Assembly (NCBI RefSeq): GCF_014269285.1
Contig: NZ_JACOAF010000012.1
Span: 1 to 64,000, forward strand
DNA: 64,000 nucleotides
Origin: Rufibacter sediminis
GTDB lineage: Bacteria; Bacteroidota; Bacteroidia; Cytophagales; Hymenobacteraceae
Direction of reading: 5' to 3'
The position numbers and the translations under genes are program-made. Positions 25,701-32,504 of the stretch are shown here, piece by piece. Positions within the stretch are counted from its first letter, which is position 1, and each line of letters opens with the position of its first letter. Under the pieces are notes generated by a model. The model had not been told where the DNA came from. It saw only the letters and a program-made list of their open reading frames with translations, and searched no databases.

Positions 25701-27824
25701 GGCCGTCATGGCAATGTCTGGTTGGGCGCCGCGCAGGTTCACCGTGCCGTTCAGGGCGAAGTCCAGGTTCTGGTCCTGGGTGCTGTTGGCTTTGATGGCG
25801 TAGCGGTTGCGGTTGGCGTCCACGTTAAACCCGATGTTGTGGTAGTTGTACCCGCCGTACTCAAAGCTCTGCACGGTGCCGTTGATCTTGGCCACCATGG
25901 TCTCGGGCGTGATGCCGGTGCCGTTGATGTTGGCCACCAGGGAAGCCTTGCCCAAGGTTGGGTCTTGCATTAAGCGGCCCAGGTCAAAGCGCAGGAGGCG
26001 CACATTTCCTTTGATGCGTTCCTGACCGGCGGTGCGGCCCGGGGTCATGTCAATCTTGGCGATGGCGTTCCCGAAGGTGGTGCGCACGGTAGCGTCTACG
26101 TCAAAGGCGGTCATGGTCCCACTGAACGATCCTTCCACGTCCATGGACGGCGGCAGGGTGATGTTAGCCGGCAGCGTGCCCGCCGGAAGCAGGGATTTCA
26201 CGTCGGCGGCGGTGGTATGAAAACGGTTGATCTGGAGGTTGGCCGCCAGGTTGTCTGGGTTGGGTAAGCCCCGGATACGACCGCTCAAAGCCAGATCGGT
26301 GTTGCGCCAGCCGCTCACGCGCACGTTGCTCAGGAGCAGGTTGTCCATGCGGCCGTTGACGAGGCCGCTCAGGCGCACGGTCTGGTTCAGGTTGCCCGCC
26401 AGCGGCGGTTGGCTCACCAGCGAAGGTTGCAGCAAGGCGATGTCCCGGAACCCGATGTAGGTATTCTGCAAATCAGCGGATAAGGTGAGCTTGCTCAGGT
26501 CATCGGCGGCGGTTTCCAGCGACGGGTAGCCTACTTTCAAACGGCGCGCGATGCGGCTGTGTCCCGTTTCCAGCACCAAATCTGAAAGTTCGGTCTGAAC
26601 CGAGTCAAACAAAATACCGGCGGTGAATTGCTTTACCTCAAAGCCGCTTTTTTCCTGGAACGTGAGTTGGTCCAGTTGGGCGGTGGTGCGGTTGGTGCTG
26701 AAGAAAAGATCAGAAAGCTGGATGTTCAGGTTGCGGGCCAGGAGGTGGTTGTAGTCCATGCCCCGGGCTTGTTTGGGCGCGTCATAGTTGTCAAAGGCGG
26801 CGTCTACCTCGGTCACGTTCAGTTTGTCCAGCGTCACCACCCAGTTCACGGGCTCGCCGGTAGTTTTGGAAACGGCTTCCTCAATGGCTTCCACGGCCTC
26901 TTTCGGGTTCACCACGCGGTACTCGGCGGGCATTTCGGCGTTTTGGGAATAAGCCAGGGTGCTGTTGTGCAGCTCCAGGTTGCTCAGGTCAATGCGCGAG
27001 TTGATGAGGTCGATGTTGTCAGAAGCTAGGCGGGCCTGGCCCAGGTTTACGTCAATGTACTGCTTGGCCACGCCGTTGCGGTATTTCAGTTTCACGCGGT
27101 CCAGCGCCACCGTCTTGAGCCCGAACTGCATGGTCAGGGGCTCAGATTCGCCTTCGGGCGGAACTTTGGTCTGCACCATGTCCACGTAGGTGTCGCGCAG
27201 CGTGATGTCGCCGATGCGGTAAATTTCCTTGGTGAGGTCCAGCTCGTCCATCTTCACGTTGAGGTTGCCCACGCGGGTGCGCACGTTCTGGCCGTTCACC
27301 TCGTCGCGGTACGTGAGGAAGATGTTCTTGAAGTCAATGGTGCCGATGTCATAGACAAAACCGGCGCTGGTAGTGTCCTGCACGGTGGTGTCGGTGGGTG
27401 TGGCGAAGGCCTCCAGGATGTAGTCAAAGTTCGAGACGCTGTCGGGCAGGGTACGGTAGAGGTGCGCGGTGGCGTTCTCCAGTTCCAGGGACTTGAGCGC
27501 CACTTTTGACTTGAGGATGCCCAGAATGTCCAGATTGGCGGCCAAACGCTCAGAATACCAGAGCGTGTCGCCTTTCTGGTCTTCCAGGTACACGCCCTCC
27601 AGCAGGATGTCTTTCCGGAAATCGCTGCGGAACTTACCGATGCGGACTTCCGTCCCGATCTTATTCTGCAGGTAATTCTCGGCCTTGCTGGCGGCAAAGT
27701 CCTGCACCTTGGGTATCTGGAGGGCTACAAGCAACAGCACCACCAATACCAACACCCCGCCAATGATCCAGAGGAGCACGGCCAGCGTTTTAAGCGTATA
27801 TCTTTTTACAGTATGCGTAGACAA
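22791..27824 (-). CDS. tamB: TamB: inner-membrane AsmA-like bridge protein
   Basis: 1677 residues. An N-terminal transmembrane anchor (LAVLLWIIGGVLVLVVLLLVAL) is followed by a long periplasmic beta-taco of repeated strands and a C-terminal TamB (DUF490) domain that contains the RLRAFRNNSYEG and DLNVAMRRQLLNDRLTVSFG segments. The protein spans the periplasm and meets TamL in the outer membrane. The start is TTG at 27824: no ATG or GTG lies upstream before an in-frame stop, and the next ones downstream would delete the membrane anchor. It is first in a two-gene operon with tamL, the two joined without any gap. Confidence 0.92.
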   Translation of the reverse strand: MSTHTVKRYTLKTLAVLLWIIGGVLVLVVLLLVALQIPKVQDFAASKAENYLQNKIGTEVRIGKFRSDFRKDILLEGVYLEDQKGDTLWYSERLAANLDILGILKSKVALKSLELENATAHLYRTLPDSVSNFDYILEAFATPTDTTVQDTTSAGFVYDIGTIDFKNIFLTYRDEVNGQNVRTRVGNLNVKMDELDLTKEIYRIGDITLRDTYVDMVQTKVPPEGESEPLTMQFGLKTVALDRVKLKYRNGVAKQYIDVNLGQARLASDNIDLINSRIDLSNLELHNSTLAYSQNAEMPAEYRVVNPKEAVEAIEEAVSKTTGEPVNWVVTLDKLNVTEVDAAFDNYDAPKQARGMDYNHLLARNLNIQLSDLFFSTNRTTAQLDQLTFQEKSGFEVKQFTAGILFDSVQTELSDLVLETGHSRIARRLKVGYPSLETAADDLSKLTLSADLQNTYIGFRDIALLQPSLVSQPPLAGNLNQTVRLSGLVNGRMDNLLLSNVRVSGWRNTDLALSGRIRGLPNPDNLAANLQINRFHTTAADVKSLLPAGTLPANITLPPSMDVEGSFSGTMTAFDVDATVRTTFGNAIAKIDMTPGRTAGQERIKGNVRLLRFDLGRLMQDPTLGKASLVANINGTGITPETMVAKINGTVQSFEYGGYNYHNIGFNVDANRNRYAIKANSTQDQNLDFALNGTVNLRGAQPDIAMTANLRAVDFQALKLYSEDLRLRGDIVANIRGGDANSLNGSIIARNTALTSNNRPLKFDSLAVYITQQPNRSELRILSDVLTANLNGNIGLGDIGPELMNHISRYYDLGNGPYKPSARNRQFSFNMALHKPRVFQAFVPGLTRLRLDTLYGNYNSQTANLQLVANVPRLRYTTTRLDSMRLEMSSNPTQLNYAVRAERVRQDTLKIENIVLGGNVQNNIVATRAAIQNEAGEDQTALGVRLQQLQNALEVRFDPDLLINRDKWEVSANNYVRYYTSSGAVVADALRLSNGPMSLALQSQNPQNPNSPLNVNITDLDIGYLARAFLDQDSLVAGTLNGTATVNDITGNMSFTADMGLTGLEYQTFPVGDLTLQASNPTANRYNMTARLSGYGNNVTLAGYYLTSEGKPMSFDLDMGQLNLASLQPFTAGMVKNMGGNLLGNVAIRGTLEAPQMTGDLQFRDATFNIAMLNSTFRVPDERLTVNNQGIQFNEFVMLDSLNNRATVNGSILTSNFLDYRFDLRATTDDFMVMNSTAADNPLYYGRVFLDSDTRITGDLNVPVITTNVTVAPNSALTYVMPQEEVGVNREGIVVFVDVDSARNRRINRPKDIDTLETEIQGIEMDMTLTLTDETPITVLMDPESGDNLTIRGEANLRVGYDVTENITLTGRYDVTEGRYSLNLYELVKREFEFDPASYIVWTGDMLEADANITAIYNIDAAPLELIQSQTSGVDAGSAGQFRQKLPFDVRLNMKGEIMRPAISFNIELDEKAKGAMVAEVDARLDQLSQPTQEAERTKQVFSLLVLGRFMAQDPLASSGGGGINSALRGSASKVLSDQLNNLTGQYLGSLGLELGLNTYDDYSSGDAQSRTDLNVAMRRQLLNDRLTVSFGTDIPLGGGNDQGSSGNTNSGSNAFAGDVSVEYSVTQDGRLRLRAFRNNSYEGFLDGQLIRTGVSLLFVREYDSLADLFRNTGKAK

Positions 27825-27918
27825 AATGAAGAAGGTAGCAATTTTAGGAGATGCTACTTGTACTCAAGATATATAGCTGTGGTTACATATAGACTGGCTA
27901 AAGAATAGGATTAAACCA

Positions 27919-27957
27919 CTTTTTAGGGCCTTTTTTCCAAAAGAAGCCCCAAAACAC
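27919..27957. repeat. Palindromic intergenic repeat R10
   Basis: CTTTTTAGGGCC ... AAGCCCCAAAACAC around TTTTTTCCAAAAG, between the divergent tamB and ion-channel genes. Confidence 0.6.
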
Positions 27958-28054
27958 CACAATTTTTCTTCAGGCCAACCTTCTGGCCGGCTTGCCCTGG
28001 CAGCGCATCTTTACCTTGAAGCCGCCCTTGCGTATGTTTTAGAAAAATAACCTG

Positions 28055-28954
28055 ATGAGTACTTCGCCTGCCCCGCCGGAAACACCCGAAAAACACGCCC
28101 TGAACCAGGAACGCCGACAGCTTCTCCGGCGCCTGCAACATGCCCTGGAGGGGCCCATGATCTTCCTGGGATTTGTGTGGCTGGTCTTGCTGGTGGTGGA
28201 GCTGATCTGGGGTTTGGGGTCAATGCTGCAGCTGCTCAACTATGCCATCTGGGTGATCTTTATCCTGGATTTTGCCCTGCGGTTTACCCTGGCCCCGGAG
28301 AAAGGCGATTTCCTGAAAGCGAATTGGCTCACCGCTATTTCCCTGGCGGTGCCGGCCTTGCGGGTCTTCCGGGTCACGCGGTTTGTGCGGGTTTTCAGGA
28401 CCGTACGCGCGGTGCGGGGCATCCGGCTGGTGCGGGTTTTGAGTTCCTTAAACCGGGGCATGAAAAGCCTGGGCGCCACCATGGGCCGCCGGGGCTTCGG
28501 GTACATGCTGGCGCTCTCGCTGGCGGTGTTGTTTTCCGGCGCGGCCGGCATGTACGCGTTCGAGAACGAGGTGGAAGGCGGGATCTCGTCCTACGGCGAA
28601 GCTCTTTGGTGGACGGCCATGATCCTGATCTCGCTGGGCAGTGAGTACTGGCCCAAAACCCCCGAAGGCCGCGCCCTGTGTTTTGTGCTGGCGTTGTACG
28701 GATTTGCGGTATTTGGGTATTTCACGGCCTTGTTGGCCAGTTTCTTCCTGGACCAGGATGCCGCCAGCAACACCTCGGCAACCGCCGGTGCCACTCAGAT
28801 TGAACAGCTGCACTTGGAAGTGAAGCTGTTGCGGAAAGAATTACAGGCGGTGCTAGCGCTGCGGCAAAACGCTGATTTTGGAGTTCCACTTGAAAAACCA
28901 AAGGCTGATAAGGATAATGACAAGGGAGTGGGCAATGTTGCAGAGGGAACGTAG
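28055..28954 (+). CDS. Voltage-sensor-like ion transporter with atypical filter
   Basis: 299 residues of the voltage-gated channel superfamily. Hydrophobic helices lie at about 36-56, 60-80 and 90-100. An S4-like helix with Arg at nearly every third place (residues 103-134: RVFRVTRFVRVFRTVR, then RGIRLVR) follows. Pore helices lie at about 150-170 and 207-230, with a short C-terminal coiled coil (QIEQLHLEVKLLRKEL). Where potassium channels carry TVGYGD, residues 193-200 read SLGSEYWP, so potassium selectivity cannot be assumed. Homologues with a GSEYWP/GSDYFP-type filter are annotated simply as ion transporter. Monocistronic. Confidence 0.82.
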   Translation: MSTSPAPPETPEKHALNQERRQLLRRLQHALEGPMIFLGFVWLVLLVVELIWGLGSMLQLLNYAIWVIFILDFALRFTLAPEKGDFLKANWLTAISLAVPALRVFRVTRFVRVFRTVRAVRGIRLVRVLSSLNRGMKSLGATMGRRGFGYMLALSLAVLFSGAAGMYAFENEVEGGISSYGEALWWTAMILISLGSEYWPKTPEGRALCFVLALYGFAVFGYFTALLASFFLDQDAASNTSATAGATQIEQLHLEVKLLRKELQAVLALRQNADFGVPLEKPKADKDNDKGVGNVAEGT

Positions 28955-29444
28955 TTGAACCTACCACCTTCAAGGCAGGAGATTCAATCCAACGTGATTG
29001 CCTGCCATTGCTGATTCAGCGAACGTTCTATTGAGGCTCTCGCCTCATGGAAGTTGCAAACTTCCGGTCATTATAGGCCCAAGTCACAGACTTGAACCAT
29101 GTTTTCACCTTTAAGGGAGAAAGGAACGCGTGTGACCGGCAAGTGTAAACATCCCCCTTCGCCCCCTTCAAAGGGGGAGTCTCCGCTTTAGAGGGCAGGA
29201 GTCCATTGCAACTTTCCCCAGTTCCAGTCTTTCCCGAGCGCGCCTCGCTTTTGGCCATGGAAAGGCAAAACTAAGCGCAAAAGACTTCTCAGGCCGAAAG
29301 GACAGTGCGAGAGGGGAAGACGGGGCCTCGCGGCCGTGAGCGCACGGAGGGAAACCATGCAACAACCCAGTATAAGGGCACCGCATCCGCCAGCCACGGC
29401 AAACTGCCTGCACCAGCCTAAGGCACTAGACGCAAGAAAGACAA
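28955..29444. other. Intergenic region with repeat module A and a GC-rich block
   Basis: 490 bp between convergent genes. It holds repeat module A (29031-29103), a short hairpin CCCCCTTC/GAAGGGGG-like stretch at 29152-29182, and a GC-rich block at about 29240-29415 with no credible reading frame, described as a finding. No gene recognised. Confidence 0.6.
29031..29103 (+). repeat. Dispersed repeat module A, copy 1
   Basis: GAGGCTCTCGCCTCATGG, AAGTTGCAAACTTCCGG, then CAAGTCACAGACTTGAACCA. It matches 39899-39968 in the same orientation, with paired changes in the small AAGTTGCAAACTT dyad (GCAGTTGCAAACTGC in the other copy). Confidence 0.8.
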
Positions 29445-29993
29445 TTATCTTTCATTGCAACTCTGATCTGTTTTGACCAGCCGGCGGGTGTCAAAACCCA
29501 GTTCGCGGGCTTTTTGGGACAAACGGGCGAAAATCGCGGAATCAAGCTGCGGGGCGCGGGACAAGATCCAGAGGTAGTCGCGGTCTGGGGTGCCCACCAG
29601 TGCGTGGGAGTAATCATCGGCCAGGGCCAGAATCCAGTAATCGCCCCGGAAGGGCCAGAAGAACTGCACGCGGAGTTTGGCGTTGTGGCTGCCTTCCACC
29701 GGAAACGCCTTGCCTACCACGCCATCTTCTTTGCCGGCAGGGCTGCCTTTGCGGCAGGTGTTGCGCACTTCCACGTAGCCTTCCTTGGGCGTGTACTCCG
29801 CGAAGGTGCAGTGGCAGCCTTTCTCAAAACGTTGGGGGAACGCCGCTATCTCGTACCATTTGCCGGCATAGCGTTGCAGGTCTACCGAGGCGACGGTGGG
29901 TAAGGGAGCGTTTTTGGGTTTCAGGGCCAGGTACAAAGCTCCGGCGGTCAGCAACCCGGCACCCAGGCCGGTAAAGATTAGTGGTTTTTTCAT
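29445..29993 (-). CDS. Lipocalin (Blc-like)
   Basis: 182 residues. An N-terminal hydrophobic anchor (MKKPLIFTGLGAGLLTAGALYLAL) without a lipobox cysteine leads into a lipocalin barrel. The first structurally conserved region reads YAGKWYEIAAFPQRFEKG (the GxW motif), with CHCTFAEYTPKEG and YWILALADDYSHALVGTPDRDYLWILSR further on, all typical of the bacterial lipocalin Blc. Such proteins bind lysophospholipids or fatty acids at the envelope. The ATG at 29993 is chosen because it begins the anchor; an upstream in-frame start (30062) would add 23 residues with no signal character. A membrane anchor in place of lipidation is a small oddity. Confidence 0.88.
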   Translation of the reverse strand: MKKPLIFTGLGAGLLTAGALYLALKPKNAPLPTVASVDLQRYAGKWYEIAAFPQRFEKGCHCTFAEYTPKEGYVEVRNTCRKGSPAGKEDGVVGKAFPVEGSHNAKLRVQFFWPFRGDYWILALADDYSHALVGTPDRDYLWILSRAPQLDSAIFARLSQKARELGFDTRRLVKTDQSCNER

Positions 29994-30080
29994 GGCAGAA
30001 GACGTAAAGGTTACTCCGTTTCCCAGTAGGGCTGCAGGTGAAGCAGATGGGAAGCGGAGCAAGGACTTTTACGTCGCTGC

Positions 30081-30518
30081 TTAGTGAAGGGGTTTGCGCA
30101 TCTGGTAATGCTGCACTTCTCCGAAGAGTAAATGCGTGGGAAACTCTTCGGTGAAGCCGTTGCGCTTGTAGAAGTTGCGGGCGTACTCGCGGGCCTGCAC
30201 AATCAGGTCCTGGGCACCCAGCTTGCGGGCTTCTTCTTCCACCGCCTGCAGAAGCCGGCGGCCTACCTGTTTGTTCTGGTACTTGGGGGCCACGGCCAGA
30301 AACCGAAGCTGGGCTTCCTGATCTGATTCCAGGTGCACGCGACATCCTCCCATGATTTCGCCGGTATTCTCGTCAAGAGCCATTAAATGAATGGCCTGGT
30401 CGTCATCCTCGGCGCGCTCGCTGCCTATGGGTTGGTGCCAAGGCTTGCGTAACATTTCGTAACGTAAACGGTAATACTGCTCAAACTCGTGAAAGGTAGA
30501 GGGCTGAATAATTTGCAT
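30081..30518 (-). CDS. GNAT-family N-acetyltransferase
   Basis: 145 residues with the GNAT fold. The acetyl-CoA-binding strand and loop are LRFLAVAPKYQNKQVGRRLL, and a late YKRNGF helix is typical. The substrate is unknown; the N-terminal YYRLRYEMLRKPWHQPIGSE resembles small-molecule or amine acetyltransferases of the ElaA/YitI kind. The start at 30518 (MQIIQPST) is preferred because the fold begins there; an ATG at 30578 would add 20 residues. The gene diverges from yajQ with about 110 bp between starts. Confidence 0.85.
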   Translation of the reverse strand: MQIIQPSTFHEFEQYYRLRYEMLRKPWHQPIGSERAEDDDQAIHLMALDENTGEIMGGCRVHLESDQEAQLRFLAVAPKYQNKQVGRRLLQAVEEEARKLGAQDLIVQAREYARNFYKRNGFTEEFPTHLLFGEVQHYQMRKPLH

Positions 30519-30629
30519 GACTGCGTTTTTAAGCTCTTTTCCGTAAAATTCCGCTAAACTAGTAACTTTGTTCGGCATCCGGCAATAAAACCGTATAAAT
30601 ACCCAATCATTTTCTAATAAAATCCTCTT

Positions 30630-31121
30630 ATGCCTTCATTCGATATCGTGAGCAAGGTTGATCCGCAGACGCTGGACAACGCCATCAACACCGTGAAAAA
30701 AGAGATTCAGACGCGCTTTGATTTCCGGGACTCCAAAGGCAGCCTGGAGCTGGACAAGAAAACCAACATCGTGCACATCGTCACCGAGAACGACATGCGC
30801 CTGCGCCAGATCGAGGATATCATCCTGAGCAAGATTGTGAAGCAGCAGATAGATGCCACGGCCCTGGATTTCAGCAACGAGGCGTTCCCCAGCGGCCCGA
30901 TGATCAAGAAAGACGTGAAAGTGCGCGCCGGCATTGACAAAGAGGACGCCAAGAAGATTGTGAAGCTCATCAAAGACAGCAAACTCAAAGTGACGCCCGC
31001 CATCATGGACGACCAGGTGCGCGTGACCGCCAAGAAGATTGATGACCTGCAGGACGTGATTGCGATGCTGCGCCGCGCCGAGCTGGGCATTCCGCTGCAG
31101 TTCGTGAACATGAAGTCGTAG
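30630..31121 (+). CDS. yajQ: YajQ-family nucleotide/cyclic-di-GMP-binding protein
   Basis: 163-residue cytoplasmic protein, full length for the family, with two RNA-recognition-like folds. The start MPSFDIVSKVDPQTLDNAINTVKKEIQTRFDF and the end DLQDVIAMLRRAELGIPLQFVNMKS are diagnostic. Members bind nucleotides; in Xanthomonas a homologue (XC_3703) binds cyclic di-GMP and affects transcription. Whether that function holds here is not known. Unlinked to any obvious signalling gene in the window. Confidence 0.93.
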   Translation: MPSFDIVSKVDPQTLDNAINTVKKEIQTRFDFRDSKGSLELDKKTNIVHIVTENDMRLRQIEDIILSKIVKQQIDATALDFSNEAFPSGPMIKKDVKVRAGIDKEDAKKIVKLIKDSKLKVTPAIMDDQVRVTAKKIDDLQDVIAMLRRAELGIPLQFVNMKS

Positions 31122-31257
31122 CCCAGGCGGCTCTCCGTAATAATACCTAAAAAGGAGGCCGGGCCGCTGCCTGGCTTAACTCCGCCGGAAACACTGCGTT
31201 TAAATCTCTTGAATTCTGCTACCCAGCGCCCAATCCACTACCTGATTCTGTAAAACT

Positions 31258-32046
31258 ATGTTTGACGTATTCTCCAGCCCAGATGTCTGGCTAAGCCTCC
31301 TCACCCTTACCTTCATGGAAGTAGTGCTGGGGATTGACAATATTGTGTTCATCTCCATTGTGGTGGCGCGGTTGCCCAAAGCCCAGCAGGCGCGGGGGCG
31401 CACCATCGGGTTAATGCTGGCCCTGGTGTTCCGGATTATCCTCCTGATGTTCATCAGCCACATTGTGAACGCGAACCAACCGCTCTTCACCTGGAACCTG
31501 CCCTGGATGGACGAGCCGTTCAATGTCTCCTGGCGCGATATTATTCTCTTTGGCGGGGGCTTGTTTTTGCTGGCCAAGAGTACCACCGAGATCCACAACA
31601 AGCTGGAGGGCGAGGAAGAACACCATAGTGCCGCCGGCGGAACCGCCACCATGGGCAAGATTCTGGTGCAGATTGTGATGGTGGACATTGTATTCTCCTT
31701 TGACTCTATCTTAACCGCTGTTGGTCTGGTAGACCATGTGATTGTGATGATTGTGGCCGTGATCATCTCCATGGGCATCATGCTGGCCTTCGCCAAGTAC
31801 GTGAGCGATTTCGTGAACGACCACCCCACCGTGAAGATGCTGGCCCTGTCCTTCCTGATCATGATTGGAGTGATGCTGGTGGTGGAAGCCCTGCACGCCC
31901 ACATCCCGAAAGGCTACATCTACTTTGCCATGTTCTTCTCGCTGCTGGTAGAGATGCTGAACATGAAGCTCCGCAAGAAAACCGAGCCGGTGCAGTTGCG
32001 CCAGAGTGAGATCAAAACGGAAGACATCACCGTGCAAGGCCGTTAA
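31258..32046 (+). CDS. TerC-family integral membrane protein
   Basis: 262 residues with seven or eight hydrophobic helices. The TerC signature segments FMEVVLGIDNIVFI (about 20-33) and DIVFSFDSILTAVGL (about 144-158) carry the intramembrane acidic residues thought to bind metal ions. The family is linked to tellurite resistance and to Mn2+ export (Alx/MeeF group), which would load secreted proteins or relieve Mn stress. No manganese riboswitch was recognised in the 136-bp gap upstream. Monocistronic, ended by a strong terminator. Confidence 0.9.
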   Translation: MFDVFSSPDVWLSLLTLTFMEVVLGIDNIVFISIVVARLPKAQQARGRTIGLMLALVFRIILLMFISHIVNANQPLFTWNLPWMDEPFNVSWRDIILFGGGLFLLAKSTTEIHNKLEGEEEHHSAAGGTATMGKILVQIVMVDIVFSFDSILTAVGLVDHVIVMIVAVIISMGIMLAFAKYVSDFVNDHPTVKMLALSFLIMIGVMLVVEALHAHIPKGYIYFAMFFSLLVEMLNMKLRKKTEPVQLRQSEIKTEDITVQGR

Positions 32047-32070
32047 GGGCCTGCTTTCCACAAAAGTGCT
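32045..32070. repeat. Palindromic intergenic repeat R11 (partial)
   Basis: AAGGGCCTGCTTTCCACAAAAG, left half of the family repeat, overlapping the end of the TerC gene and running into the terminator. Confidence 0.4.
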
Positions 32071-32114
32071 AAAAACAAAAGCGGGAGCCTGTGAAGGTTC
32101 CCGCTTTTGTTTTT
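32071..32114 (+). terminator. Intrinsic terminator of TerC gene
   Basis: 16-bp stem AAAAACAAAAGCGGGA (32071-32086) / TCCCGCTTTTGTTTTT (32099-32114). Confidence 0.88.
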
Positions 32115-32220
32115 AGGCGGTTTATCAAGGGGACAGCTTTCTTAAGGGTTCCGCTTCGCTGAAAGGATGAAAAATTTTCATAAAACGGTTTAGCTAAATA
32201 ATTTTCCGTAATGATGGCTG

Positions 32221-32256
32221 TTTTGAGGCTGTTTTGGCCAAAACAAGCTGAAAAGG
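32221..32256. repeat. Palindromic intergenic repeat R12
   Basis: TTTTGAGGCTGTTTTGGCC ... AAAACAAGCTGAAAAGG, inside a 458-bp gap. Confidence 0.55.
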
Positions 32257-32297
32257 CCGTTTTCGCGAGTTTTACGCCCGACGCACCGTGGTGGCGA

Positions 32298-32332
32298 GCT
32301 ACTCCAGGGGCAAGCTGGAGTAGCCCTTTTTT
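32298..32332 (+). terminator. Orphan terminator-like hairpin
   Basis: Stem GCTACTCCAG (32298-32307) / CTGGAGTAGC (32315-32324), then CCTTTTTT. It lies 180 bp after the TerC terminator with no gene between them, so it may end a small RNA. The rest of the 32047-32504 gap is AT-rich with nothing else recognised. Confidence 0.6.
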
Positions 32333-32504
32333 CCGGGCAGGGGAGGCGGGGTGCTTGCTTTTGCTGTTTTTAAATTTTATTATTAAAAGTCCGTTTTGTT
32401 GATACTATATCAATGGAAGGGCAAGGAATGGCGATGCCGTTGTCATTGCTCCATTCCTGAAAAGCCAAATTCCTTTATGCCAACTAAGCAAACAACCTTC
32501 CTCT

